From positions 1-38,541 of the forward strand of contig CAKSQS010000021.1 of NCBI GenBank assembly GCA_934486705.1: a stretch of DNA of 38,541 nucleotides, written 5' to 3'. Positions 14,777 to 24,779 of the stretch are shown here, one piece after another. Each line of letters begins with the position of its first letter. The first letter of the stretch is position 1. Position numbers and translations under genes: made by a program. Source of the stretch: an uncultured Eubacteriales bacterium (lineage in GTDB: Bacteria; Bacillota; Clostridia; Oscillospirales; Acutalibacteraceae). The notes beneath the pieces were generated by a model that was not told the DNA's origin, did no database searches, and saw nothing but the letters and a program-made list of their open reading frames with translations.

Positions 14777-17644
14777 ATGGATAAAAAATCGGTTATACGG
14801 TTTGCAAGCCTTATGACAGCTGTTTTAATATCCGCGTCTTCACTGCCGCGGCTCGCTGTAACCGTATCGGCAGAGCAGGCAACTAATTCCGTAACGGCTG
14901 CCGCCGGTGAGGTTTCATTGGTTTCCTATAAAACCTATGCGGCGGATATGACCGACCGCAAAAGCGCCGAAAAAAGTATTGCGCTTTCATCGGGCGCAGC
15001 GCGGGTATACGGCGGTGCAGCTTTAAAGAGCGTAAACGGAAAGGACGCGGTTGTGTTTTCAAAGAGCGACTGCGGCGCAGAATGGAAGTTCACCGTTCCC
15101 GAGGACGCGCTTTACAATATAAGGCTTTCGTACACCGCGGTTGATACCGGCGTTGATTATGCCTTTACTTTAAAAACGGACGGCAAAGCGCCGTTTGAAG
15201 AAGCAAAGAGCCTTACCTTCCCGCGAGTTTGGCAAAACGCGCAGGAAAGCTTTAAAACCGATAGTGACGGCAACGACCTGACCCCCGAGCAGACCGAAAT
15301 AAAGGATTATTACGGGGTTTTGGCAAAAAGCAGCACGGGCGAGACGGTTGAGCCGTATGCGTTTTATCTTACCGCCGGCGAGCATACCGTTGCTTTGGAA
15401 AATCCCGGGCAGACGGTGGCTGTGGCAGAGCTTATACTTGAAGCTCCCGAGGCTGTACCCGATTATTCGGATTATTCAAAGGACTTCAAGGAGGATAAAA
15501 GCACCTCTGCCGAAACAATAGTAATTGAGGGCGAGAGCGCCGTTTTAAAATCCGCTTCAAGCCTTATTCCGAAATCGGATAACTCAAACGCGGGAATGAC
15601 CCCCGGCAGCCCCAGCCTTACAAAGCTGAATTACATAGGCGGAACCTCCTGGCAGGACGCAGGGCAGTTCCTTGTATGGAATTTTGAGGTAAAGGAAAGC
15701 GGGTATTACTCTTTAGGATTCAGATACCGCCAAAGCGACGTTATAAACGCCGAAAGCTGGCGTTGGCTTAAAATAGACGGCAAAACTCCCTTTTCGGAGG
15801 CTAAAGGCATACGCTTCCCGTATTCGGCAAAATGGGAATTTTTGAAATACGGCGGGGAAGACCCCTATTACCTTTATTTGGAAAAGGGCAGCCATACCTT
15901 ATCGCTTGAAGTGACGCTCGGCGCAATGGCGGATTATTTTTACCGCCTTTACGGAATAGTGGAAAAGCTCGGCGATAAGTATATAGACATAGTAAAAATA
16001 ACCGGCGCTACTCCGGATGTGAACCTGGATTATGAGCTTTTCACACAGATACCCGATTTAAAGGAGACCTTTACCTACTGCGATAAGGAGCTTTTATCGC
16101 TGGTGGCTGATTTAGAGGGCTTTACGGGTAAGCGGAGCAGCCAGTATATTTCGGCGCTTAAGAATATGTCGCGCGTGCTTAATAATATGCTTGACAGACC
16201 CTACACCGCGCACCAGTATGTAAGCGATTATTACTCTAATTACACCTCGTTAAGCTCATGGCTATACGATATGAAGAAAATGCCGCTCTGCATTGATACA
16301 ATACAGTTAGCCCCTGCGGGACAGGATTTTGTAAACACAAAGACCGGCTTTTTCAAAAAAATGGGCTATAGCTTTAAGCGCCTTATAGTTTCGTTTTTTG
16401 ACGATTACACCGTGAATACCGAAAACGGAGAAAAGCAAAAAGCTTTAAAGCTTTGGGTGAACTGGGGCAGAGATCAGGCGACCTCGCTTGATACGCTTAT
16501 AAGGGACTCATTCACCGAGCAGACGGGAATACACGTTGATGTGCAGATAACCAACGCTTCGCTTGTAAACGGTATTTTGTCGGGCAATTTCCCCGATATG
16601 GCGCTGCATATGACAAGAACCGAGCCTGTAAACCTCGGAATACGCGGGGCGCTGGCTGACCTTAATCAATTTGACGATATTGCCGAAACGCTGAAAAGAT
16701 TCCAGCCCGACGCGCAGGTGCCCTATGAATATAACGGAAAGCTGTACGCTCTGCCCGATACGCAGACCTTCTATATGCTTTTCTACAGGACGGACATTCT
16801 CGAAAATTTAGGGCTGACAATTCCGAGAACCTGGGACGAGTTCCTTTATACATCAGCCATTATTCAGCGGAACAATATGAATATATATGTTCCGTATACA
16901 ATGATAACCTCATCGCAGACGATAAGCACCGGTATAGGCAGTCTTAATATGTTTGCAACGCTTATGGGGCAAAAGGGGCTTTCGCTTTACAATAAGGAGC
17001 TTAACGCCACCTCACTTACGGGAATTGAGCAGATTTCGGTTTTCGATTTCTGGACTAAGTTCTACACAGATTACGGATATCAGAAGGAAGCGGATTTCTA
17101 CAACCGTTTCCGCGCGGGCACAATGCCGCTGGGTATATCCACCTATACTACATATTTAACGCTTTACAGCGCAGCCCCCGAAATAAAGGGGCGCTGGTCA
17201 ATAGCCTCCGTTCCGGGAACAGCCGGCGGGAACGATTCGGTTGCCGGCGGCGGCACGGGCTGCTCGATAATAGAAAAATCCAAGAATAAAAAGGAAGCCT
17301 GGGAGTTCCTTAAATGGTGGACTGCCGCCGATACGCAAACCAGGTATTCAAACAATGTTGAATCACTTATAGGAATGCTCGGCAGGCAGGCGACCGCAAC
17401 CGTGGGCGCGCTTGAAAAAATGGCGTGGGACAGCGAGGATCTCGATAAAATTCTCACGCAGTGGGCAAAGGTTAAGGAGGTTCCCGAGGTTCCGGGAAGC
17501 TACTACCTCGGCCGTGCGCTTGATCAGGCTTACTGGTCGGTGCTTAACGACGGCGTAAACGCAAAGGACGCAATCGTTAAATGGAGCAAGGCTGCCGACA
17601 GCGAGATTACACGCAAAATTCAAGAATACAGCGAAGGAGAGTAA
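14777..17644 (+). CDS. Large extracellular solute-binding protein with two carbohydrate-binding-like domains
   Basis: The 955-aa protein has a signal peptide (about 1-32) but no lipobox cysteine. Two homologous jelly-roll-like domains follow (about 50-220 and 245-395); both carry the motif DGK-x-PF-x-EAK before an FPR/FPY-x-x-W segment and an AFYL/YYLY-x-x-G-x-HT strand, as in CBM6/CBM35-like galactose-binding folds. A helical spacer (about 410-530) leads to a family 1 solute-binding domain (about 550-950; WVNWGRDQATSLDTLIRDSF, later YNGKLYALPDTQTFYMLFY and KEAWEFLKWW). Usual sugar-binding proteins are about 400-500 aa. It should deliver oligosaccharides to the two permeases directly downstream (stop and ATG one base apart). 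How it stays at the cell is unclear. Similar long proteins occur in Paenibacillus clusters, from memory. Confidence 0.88.
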   Translation: MDKKSVIRFASLMTAVLISASSLPRLAVTVSAEQATNSVTAAAGEVSLVSYKTYAADMTDRKSAEKSIALSSGAARVYGGAALKSVNGKDAVVFSKSDCGAEWKFTVPEDALYNIRLSYTAVDTGVDYAFTLKTDGKAPFEEAKSLTFPRVWQNAQESFKTDSDGNDLTPEQTEIKDYYGVLAKSSTGETVEPYAFYLTAGEHTVALENPGQTVAVAELILEAPEAVPDYSDYSKDFKEDKSTSAETIVIEGESAVLKSASSLIPKSDNSNAGMTPGSPSLTKLNYIGGTSWQDAGQFLVWNFEVKESGYYSLGFRYRQSDVINAESWRWLKIDGKTPFSEAKGIRFPYSAKWEFLKYGGEDPYYLYLEKGSHTLSLEVTLGAMADYFYRLYGIVEKLGDKYIDIVKITGATPDVNLDYELFTQIPDLKETFTYCDKELLSLVADLEGFTGKRSSQYISALKNMSRVLNNMLDRPYTAHQYVSDYYSNYTSLSSWLYDMKKMPLCIDTIQLAPAGQDFVNTKTGFFKKMGYSFKRLIVSFFDDYTVNTENGEKQKALKLWVNWGRDQATSLDTLIRDSFTEQTGIHVDVQITNASLVNGILSGNFPDMALHMTRTEPVNLGIRGALADLNQFDDIAETLKRFQPDAQVPYEYNGKLYALPDTQTFYMLFYRTDILENLGLTIPRTWDEFLYTSAIIQRNNMNIYVPYTMITSSQTISTGIGSLNMFATLMGQKGLSLYNKELNATSLTGIEQISVFDFWTKFYTDYGYQKEADFYNRFRAGTMPLGISTYTTYLTLYSAAPEIKGRWSIASVPGTAGGNDSVAGGGTGCSIIEKSKNKKEAWEFLKWWTAADTQTRYSNNVESLIGMLGRQATATVGALEKMAWDSEDLDKILTQWAKVKEVPEVPGSYYLGRALDQAYWSVLNDGVNAKDAIVKWSKAADSEITRKIQEYSEGE

Positions 17645-17645
17645 A

Positions 17646-18563
17646 ATGATGAAGGCTGCAAAACCCCTAAAGGCACATCGGGATTCCGGCTTTAAAGAGC
17701 AGCTGCCTATGATATTGCTGCTTGTGCCGTTCTTTACCTTCTTTTTTGTATTCACGGTATTGCCGATTATTTCATCCATGGTTTTAAGCCTGACCTCATA
17801 TGATATGCTGTCAGCCCCGAAATTTACGGGAATAGGCAACTACATGCGTATGTTCGTTGAGGATGAGGTTTTCGCAATCGTGCTTAAAAACACAGTTGCG
17901 CTTGCAATCGTAGTAGGTCCTGCGGGATTTCTGCTTGCATTTCTGCTTGCGTGGCTTGTAAACGAGTTTTCCACCGGAATGCGAACGCTGTTTTCCTTTA
18001 TGTTCTATGCACCATCCCTTGTGGGCAACGCGTACTTCATTTGGAAAATCGCCTTTTCGGGCGATAGCTACGGCTATATAAACAGCCTTCTGCTGTCAAC
18101 CGGCGTTATAACCGAGCCGATAGTATGGCTCAAAAGCCCGCAGTATCTTTTCACAATAATAATTATTGTGCAGTTGTGGCAGAGCATGGGCGTTTCGTTC
18201 CTTTCAAATATTTCGGGTCTTCAAAATGTAAACCGCGATTTATACGAGGCGGGCGCGATTGACGGAATAAGAAACCGCTGGCAGGAGCTAAGGTATATAA
18301 CCCTCCCTTCAATGTCGCATATGCTGCTTTTCAGTGCGGTAATGCAAATTCAAAGCAGCTTTTCAATAAGTGCGGTAGCGGTTGAGCTTGCGGGCTACCC
18401 GAGCGTGCAGTACTCGGTAGATACCATTGTCACGCATATGTCGGATATGGCGACGGTGCGTTATGAGCTCGGTTACGCCTCGGCTATAGCGGTGGTTTTG
18501 TTTGCAATGATGGCGTTCACAAGACTGATTATCGGAAAAGCCTTGAATACGGTCAGCAGGTAG
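17646..18563 (+). CDS. Sugar ABC transporter permease, MalF/LplB type
   Basis: The 305-aa protein has six predicted membrane helices (first at about 20-42, LLVPFFTFFFVFTVLPI) and the cytoplasmic EAA loop LYEAGAIDGIRNRWQELRYI ending TLPSM, which contacts the ATPase. It belongs to the carbohydrate uptake transporter-1 class. The ATG lies one base after the preceding stop, with GAAGGAG inside the previous gene, so translation is coupled. It pairs with the MalG-type permease that follows. No ATPase gene accompanies it. Confidence 0.93.
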   Translation: MMKAAKPLKAHRDSGFKEQLPMILLLVPFFTFFFVFTVLPIISSMVLSLTSYDMLSAPKFTGIGNYMRMFVEDEVFAIVLKNTVALAIVVGPAGFLLAFLLAWLVNEFSTGMRTLFSFMFYAPSLVGNAYFIWKIAFSGDSYGYINSLLLSTGVITEPIVWLKSPQYLFTIIIIVQLWQSMGVSFLSNISGLQNVNRDLYEAGAIDGIRNRWQELRYITLPSMSHMLLFSAVMQIQSSFSISAVAVELAGYPSVQYSVDTIVTHMSDMATVRYELGYASAIAVVLFAMMAFTRLIIGKALNTVSR

Positions 18564-18572
18564 GTGCTTTTG

Positions 18573-19472
18573 ATGATTAAAAAACTTTATTACAAATTCA
18601 TACCGTCAAGCCGTAAAAAATCAATGGCTACGCGCTTTACCCGCTCAACCTTCGGCAATATATGCTGCTTTGTGCTGATAACCGCCGCCGGGCTTTTCAG
18701 TATGCTGCCGCTTATATACGCGGTTGTAACCTCATTTAAGCCGATAGACGAGCTGCTTATTTTCCCGCCGACGTTTTTTGTGCGCCGACCGACCACGGAA
18801 AACTACGTGGCGCTTCCCACGCTGCTTTCAAGTCTTTCCGTTCCGCTTTCACGCTATGTGTTCAACAGCCTGTTCATAACGGTTTTTACTTCAATTTTAA
18901 ATATTGTATTTTCCGCAATGGCGGCATTTTCGCTCTCAAAGGGAACATACAAGGGCAGGGGAATTATTTTCATGATAATTCAGTTTGCGCTTATGTTCAA
19001 CGCATACACCCTTTCCGTTCCGCAGTATGTAATATTTTCGGAGCTGCACATAGTAAATACCTACTGGGTATATATTCTGCCGCAGCTTGCGGGAACGCTG
19101 GGAGTTTTCCTTATAAAGCAGTATATTGAGGGCTATGTGCCCGACGCGCTGCTTGAAGCCGCGAAGATTGACGGCGCGGGGTATTTCCGTATATTCTGGC
19201 GGATAATAATGCCGATAATTAAACCGGCATGGCTTACAGTTACGCTTTTTGCATTCAGGGATATATGGGCTTCAATTCCGAACGGAACGATTTTTGACGA
19301 AAAGCTTAAAACCCTGCCGCAGATAGTAACGCAGGTAACCGCGGGCGGAACCGCCCGAACCGGCAGCGCAATGGCGCTTACCACCATTATGATGATTCCG
19401 CCTATTATTATATATCTTATTTCGCAGAGCAATGTTGTTGAGGCGATGAGCAGTGCGGGAATTAAAGAATAA
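18573..19472 (+). CDS. Sugar ABC transporter permease, MalG/YtcP type
   Basis: The 299-aa membrane protein has the binding-protein-dependent transport signature LLEAAKIDGAGYFRIFWRII followed by MPIIKPAW. Six helices are visible. The start is set at ATG 18573, six bases after GGTAGGTG; an in-frame GTG at 18564 lies in that ribosome site. It is the second half of the first permease pair and has nine bases between it and the preceding stop. The product works with the 955-aa binding protein and an ATPase encoded elsewhere. Confidence 0.93.
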   Translation: MIKKLYYKFIPSSRKKSMATRFTRSTFGNICCFVLITAAGLFSMLPLIYAVVTSFKPIDELLIFPPTFFVRRPTTENYVALPTLLSSLSVPLSRYVFNSLFITVFTSILNIVFSAMAAFSLSKGTYKGRGIIFMIIQFALMFNAYTLSVPQYVIFSELHIVNTYWVYILPQLAGTLGVFLIKQYIEGYVPDALLEAAKIDGAGYFRIFWRIIMPIIKPAWLTVTLFAFRDIWASIPNGTIFDEKLKTLPQIVTQVTAGGTARTGSAMALTTIMMIPPIIIYLISQSNVVEAMSSAGIKE

Positions 19473-19490
19473 GCAAAGGAGCGAAAACCT

Positions 19491-21608
19491 ATGATTAAAA
19501 ACGCAGCGCGTTTTCTTTCTGTATTACTGGCGTTCATATGTTTGGCGTCCTCTGCTTTCGGCGTAGCGGCGATTTCGCCCGCCGAACAGATACCCTTTGA
19601 AAGCTATACATATTGGGATGATATAGGTGAAGAACGCAAGGCGGTATATAGCCGCCCGATGTACGAAACCGACGTATTGCTTGACGCTTTATCGCTCGGC
19701 ATAAAGCCGTTTTCCACAATCAACGATGTTTTCACCGACGGCAAAAAGGTCTATATACTTGATAATGCCGCCCGCATAGTAGTGCTTAATGCAAATTATG
19801 AGCTTTTGGGAGAAATAGGTCACATAAAGGGCGGCGACGGCACCGATTACGATTACACCGGCGCGCAGAGCCTTTATGTTCATTCGGACGGCTCAATATT
19901 TATATGCGATACCGATAACGCACGTGTTTTAAGGGCTAACCCGGACGGTACGCTAAAGGACATTTATGTTGTTCCCGAATCGTCGCTGATACCCGAAAGC
20001 TTTGTTTTCAAGCCGCTTAAAACGGTTATGGATTCGCACGGGTATCTTTATGTTTTGAGCGACGGCTCTTATTACGGCGCTCTGCTTTACGCACCTGATA
20101 AGACCTTTACCGGCTTTTACGGCGCGAATGATGTAACCTCAAATATTGCCACGGCAATTAAAACCGTTTTTGAGAGAATGTTCACAAACAATGTAAAAAA
20201 GAGCGCAAGCGCGAGAAATCTCCCTTATTCATTTGTGGATATTGTAATTGATAAAAACGATTTTGTTTACACCGCCACGGGTAAGACCTCAACCTATGAT
20301 AAAAAGGGTCAGATAAAGAAGCTGAACCCCGGCACGGGAAACAATATAATGGATTCGGAGGATACCGATTTCACCGACGACGGCTTTAACACGACCTTTA
20401 ATAACGGCACGCAGATAGACCAGGATATTGTAGGGCTTGCCGTTAATGACAGCGGCTTTGTTTACTGTGTTGAGTCGCAATTCGGAAGGGTCTATCTTTA
20501 CGACAGAGCCTGCCGTATGCTCACCGCCTTCGGCGGGGGACTCGGTCAGGGCAGCCAGAAGGGTACCTTTTCCGCGGCTAACGCAATTGCGCTTAACGGA
20601 ACGGACGTTTTGGTAAGCGATAAGCTGAAAAATACGGTTACGGTATTTAAAATAACCGATTTCGGCAAAAAGGTGCTTGGTCTTATAGAAGATACGCTTG
20701 ACGGCAAGTATACCGAATGTAAGGAGGGCTGGGAGGAGGTAATAACCCTTGACAGAAACTTCCAGCCGGCTTACAGCGGACTTGCAAGGGCATACCTTAC
20801 CGACGGCGACTACAAGGAAGCAATGAAGCTTGCACGCGAGGGCTATGACCGCGAAACCTACAGCCTTGCATTTGAGTTCCACCGCAAGGATTTAATGCGC
20901 GAGTATTTTTGGCTGATATTTCTTGTTGTAATAGTTGTTATTGCGGCTGTTGCAGCACTCATCATTATATCGTCAAAGCGCAAGCTTACGCTTATAAAAT
21001 CAAAGCAGGTTCGACTGATGCTCAGAACGCTTATTCATCCTGTTCTTACATTTGATGAGATAAAGGAGAAAAAGCAGGGCTCACTTATAATCTGCGGCGT
21101 GCTCACGGCACTTTTCTATGTGACGGCGGTCATACAGGTGCTGTGCGGCGGATTCCTGTTTACACAGTACGACCCCACAAGCTTCAACTCGGTTTGGGTG
21201 CTTATAAGAAGCGCGGGACTGGTTGTTTTGTGGGTTATAAGCAACTGGATGATTACAACGCTGATGCAGGGCAAGGGAACGCTTAAGGAAATATGCATTG
21301 TAACCTGCTACAGCCTGTCGCCCATAATAATAGAACGCTTTTTAAGACTTATTCTTACAAATATACTTCTGCCGAGCGAGGCAATGTTCTTAAACGGCTT
21401 TGATACGCTGGCAATAGGGTATACGCTGTTGCTTTTGATTATAGGGCTTATTAAAATTCATGATTTCAGCTTCGGAAAGCTTATAGGTTCAAGCGTTTTG
21501 AGCGTTTGCTGGCTTGCGGTTTTGGTTTTCCTGATGATTTTGGTCGGAATGTTGATACAGCAAATAGGTGGCTTCTTAATCACCGTTTTGCTGGAGCTTA
21601 TTTCATAA
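19491..21608 (+). CDS. Beta-propeller (NHL-like) and Yip1-domain membrane protein
   Basis: The 705-aa product has a signal peptide (1-28), an extracellular region of NHL-like blade repeats (about 60-400; examples VYILDNAARIVVLNANYELLG, IFICDTDNARVLRANPDG, VLVSDKLKNTVTVFKI), a short TPR-like helical hairpin (about 420-460; FQPAYSGLARAYLTDGDYKEA), a membrane helix (about 472-496) and a Yip1-like domain with about five more helices (500-700). It lies between the two importer halves of the array and is probably an accessory or sensor of transport; its role is not established. CAAAGGAG precedes the ATG. I recall similar Yip1-family genes beside sugar importers in Paenibacillus. Confidence 0.8.
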   Translation: MIKNAARFLSVLLAFICLASSAFGVAAISPAEQIPFESYTYWDDIGEERKAVYSRPMYETDVLLDALSLGIKPFSTINDVFTDGKKVYILDNAARIVVLNANYELLGEIGHIKGGDGTDYDYTGAQSLYVHSDGSIFICDTDNARVLRANPDGTLKDIYVVPESSLIPESFVFKPLKTVMDSHGYLYVLSDGSYYGALLYAPDKTFTGFYGANDVTSNIATAIKTVFERMFTNNVKKSASARNLPYSFVDIVIDKNDFVYTATGKTSTYDKKGQIKKLNPGTGNNIMDSEDTDFTDDGFNTTFNNGTQIDQDIVGLAVNDSGFVYCVESQFGRVYLYDRACRMLTAFGGGLGQGSQKGTFSAANAIALNGTDVLVSDKLKNTVTVFKITDFGKKVLGLIEDTLDGKYTECKEGWEEVITLDRNFQPAYSGLARAYLTDGDYKEAMKLAREGYDRETYSLAFEFHRKDLMREYFWLIFLVVIVVIAAVAALIIISSKRKLTLIKSKQVRLMLRTLIHPVLTFDEIKEKKQGSLIICGVLTALFYVTAVIQVLCGGFLFTQYDPTSFNSVWVLIRSAGLVVLWVISNWMITTLMQGKGTLKEICIVTCYSLSPIIIERFLRLILTNILLPSEAMFLNGFDTLAIGYTLLLLIIGLIKIHDFSFGKLIGSSVLSVCWLAVLVFLMILVGMLIQQIGGFLITVLLELIS

Positions 21609-21624
21609 ACGGGAGGAATTACTT

Positions 21625-23868
21625 TTGATCCGCAAAAAATATTTATCATCGGTTTGCGCTTTGGCTCTCACTGCTGCGCTACTCTGCGGCTGCGGCGGAT
21701 CCGGGGTTTCTCAAAAAAGACTTTCCTACGATAAGGAAAAGCTTTCGACCGATGTTTCCGATGAGCTTATTGCTCAAAACGAAAATTACCGCCTGGAAAT
21801 AAACCGCACATCGCTCGGTGTTTCACTTACCGATTTGAAAACGGGCAAGGTTTACGGAACAAACCCCGTAAATTCGGGCGGGGAGCAGTTTGATGAGTTC
21901 GGAATGCCCATAAAACGGCACCCGCAGATTGAATCTGTGCTTTTCATAGAATATCTTGATACTCAGAATAACACTACCTCAAAGCTGATATCCTACAGCG
22001 CCGCCGTTCAGAACGGGCGCACCGTTTTAGAGAATACCGATAACGGCGTTAAGGTGGAATATTACTTTGACGATGCCGAAATAATGATTCCGATAACCTA
22101 CACCTTAAGGGAAAACGGTTTAAGTGTGACACTTGACCCGAAGGGAATAGAGGAAGGCAGCAATATGCTGATTTCGGTTTCGGTAGCCCCCTTCTTCTGC
22201 TCGGTAGAAAATACCGAGAAAAACGGGTATCTGCTTTACCCATCCGGCTCGGGAGCGCTTATTTACCCCAAAGAGGTTTCGCAGCCCGGCGACAGCTACT
22301 CTGCCGAGGTTTACGGCGAGGACGCCTCAAAGGAAAAATGGGATAAAGCCTCAACCGAAAAATCAATAAGACTGCCGGTTTACGGAGCAAAAAGCGGGGA
22401 TACCGCAGCCTTTGCAATAATTGAAAAGGGCGCGGACTCCTGCCTGCTTGAAGCAACGATCGGCTCAACCTCGGTAGGCTACTCAGCGGTATATGCCACC
22501 TACCAGTTAAGGGGCTACACCGCAAACATAAAGGAGCTTTACAATAACAGATATTACAAGGGGCTTGTTTACTCCGATAATATGACTGAAGCCCCGCTTG
22601 AAATAGGCTTTTACCCGCTTGCGGGCGAAAATGCCGATTACAGCGGAATGGCAAGGCTTTACCGCAGCTACATTGAAAAAACCGAGGGCAAGGCGGAAAA
22701 CGCAAAGGCTGCCACCCTTAATATTACCGCCGTAGGCGGAACAATGATTTCAAAATCCTTCCTCGGTGTGCCGTACACCACGCTTTTGGCGACCACCACG
22801 CTTAAGGACGCCACGGCTATGGTAAAGGAATTAGAGGAGGGCGGAGCTAAGGTTTCCGCACTGGCGCTCAGCGGCTTCGGCAAAACCGGAATAGATTCGG
22901 TAAAGCCCGCGGGCGGTTTCGGAATTGCGGGTAAGCTTGGTTCTTCAAAAGACCTTACCTCGCTTAAAAAGACCTGTGAAAATTCCGATACCGACTTGTT
23001 CTTCGATTTTGACGCGGTAACGTTTTCAAAATCGGGCGGCGGACTTTCCTCCTACTTTGATTCGGCGGTGCGCGCCAACAGAAAGCGCGCAAAGGTATAT
23101 GATTACAATATAGCCCTTTTGGGCAGGGAAACGGATTCGGCGTATTCCCTCACAGCGCGTGATAAGCTGATATATATCACAAATAAAATAATCAAAAAAG
23201 CGGAAGCTATGCCGGGAATAGGTCTTTCATCGCTTTCCAATACCGCTTATTCGGATTATACCGATAAAAGCTCCGGTCTGTATTACGCAAAATCGGGTAT
23301 GACCGAGCAGGTTTCCGAAATTATAGAAAATGTAAAGAAAAGCGGAAAGAAATTTATGTCAAGCGAGGCGAACGCTTACGCGGCGGTTAAATCGGATGTT
23401 ATATTCAATTCACCCGCACGCTCAAACGCGGCGCTGATCTTTGATGACGACATTCCGTTTTATCAGATGGCGTTAAGGGGAAGAACGGCGCTTTCAACCG
23501 AAAGTCTGAATCTTGCCACCGACCGCGAAGAAGAGCTGCTCAAGGCGGTTGAAGGCGGTATGGGGCTTGCATACACCCTGACCGCGAAATATGATACAAA
23601 GCTTATAGACAGCGGCGTGCCGGTGTTTTACAACAGCCTTTACAGCGACCTTAAGGACGGAATTGTTTCCGACAGCAAAACGCTTTCGGAGTTTTATGGC
23701 AAAATAGGAAATTCCGCAATTAAGAGCCATAAAATACACGATTCGGGACTCAGAGAAACAGTATACGAAAACGGTGTAACGGTGTTTGTGAACTATTCAT
23801 CGGGGGAATTGAATTCACCTGCGGGAAGCGTTCGTGCTCACGGCTTCCTCATTTGGGAGGAAAAGGTA
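21625..23868 (+). CDS. DUF5696-like extracellular lipoprotein, glycosidase-like architecture
   Basis: The 748-aa protein is a lipoprotein (lipobox LLCGC with C23). Residues 40-330 look like a beta-supersandwich (YRLEINRTSLGVSLTDLKTGKVYGTNP, GYLLYPSGSGALIYP). A (beta/alpha)-barrel-like region follows (about 350-680; ALALSGFGKTGID, DTDLFFDFDAV, GIGLSSLSNTAYSDY), then a small beta domain ending VFVNYSSGELNSP and HGFLIWEEK, as in several glycosidases. The gene matches DUF5696 proteins as I recall them. Enzyme activity is possible but no catalytic pair is identified. TTG 21625 is the start, eight bases after GGGAGG. The stop TGA at 23869-23871 overlaps the next ATG, so the coding span including the stop reaches 23871. 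Confidence 0.75.
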
Positions 23869-24764
23869 TGAAAAAGAAAAAATACAGGGGTATTGAACAG
23901 CTGAAAAGCCGTTACGGCTGGTTATTTATTTCAACCTGGCTTGTGGGAGTAATTCTTTTCTTCGCAATACCGGTAATACAGTCCGTAATTTATTCCTTTT
24001 CGCAAATGACGGTAAACGAGGGCGGTATTAAGACCCTGTTTGTCGGAATGAAAAACTATAAATGCATAATCGCGGAGCACACCGATTACCTTGGCTGGCT
24101 TAGAAAATCCGTTACCAATTTTCTTTATTCGCTGCCCATTATAGTGCTTTTAAGCCTGGTGCTGGCGCTGCTGCTCAACAATAAATTCAAGGGCAGGCTG
24201 TTTTTCAGGGCGCTGTACTTTATGCCCGTAATAATAGCCTCGGGCGTGGTTATAGAGCTGATATCCGGTATGACTACGGGCGGTATGAGCGATTCCTCGG
24301 TTTCGGAATCGGTATCAGGCGGAATGTTCAGCGTGCAGGATGTTATGGCAGTGCTGGATCTTCCGAATCAGGTGGCGGAATATGTTCAGAAAATTATAAG
24401 CAACATATTTGACCTTATCTGGAACAGCGGCATACAAACGGTACTCTTCATTGCGGGTCTTCAATCCATTCCGTCCAGCCTTTACGAGGCAAGCCGCGTA
24501 GAGGGCGCTACAAAGTGGGAGGAATTTTGGTTTATTACCTTCCCCATGCTTTCAAATGTAACGCTGCTCGTTATGGTATATACAATGGTTGAACTGTTCA
24601 TAAGCAACCGCAACGTACTTATTTTAAAGGTTTACGATTTAATGCGTGCGGCGGTTTACGATCAGACCTCGGCAATGATGTGGTTCTACTTCCTCATTGT
24701 CGGCGGAATAATGGGAATAATCGTGGGAATTTACAGAAAGTGCCTGCAAAACAAGTGGTCTTAA
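23868..24764 (+). CDS. Sugar ABC transporter permease, second pair, MalF type
   Basis: The 298-aa protein has about six membrane helices, an unusually long periplasmic-type loop (about 128-185, rich in G and S) and the EAA loop LYEASRVEGATKWEEFWFIT followed by FPML. The ATG at 23868 overlaps the preceding stop (ATGA) and follows GGGAGG; an in-frame TTG at 23853 is inside the previous gene and before the ribosome site. It begins the second permease pair of the array. Confidence 0.92.
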   Translation: MKKKKYRGIEQLKSRYGWLFISTWLVGVILFFAIPVIQSVIYSFSQMTVNEGGIKTLFVGMKNYKCIIAEHTDYLGWLRKSVTNFLYSLPIIVLLSLVLALLLNNKFKGRLFFRALYFMPVIIASGVVIELISGMTTGGMSDSSVSESVSGGMFSVQDVMAVLDLPNQVAEYVQKIISNIFDLIWNSGIQTVLFIAGLQSIPSSLYEASRVEGATKWEEFWFITFPMLSNVTLLVMVYTMVELFISNRNVLILKVYDLMRAAVYDQTSAMMWFYFLIVGGIMGIIVGIYRKCLQNKWS

Positions 24765-24779
24765 AGGAGGGGAGCTTAA

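Noticed and set aside
20289..20882. 197-codon leftward frame inside the propeller gene
   Set aside because: It lies opposite a well-supported coding sequence with repeat structure and has no start signal.
22259..22705. 148-codon leftward frame in the DUF5696-like gene
   Set aside because: Arginine- and proline-rich translation typical of a shadow frame opposite GC-biased codons.
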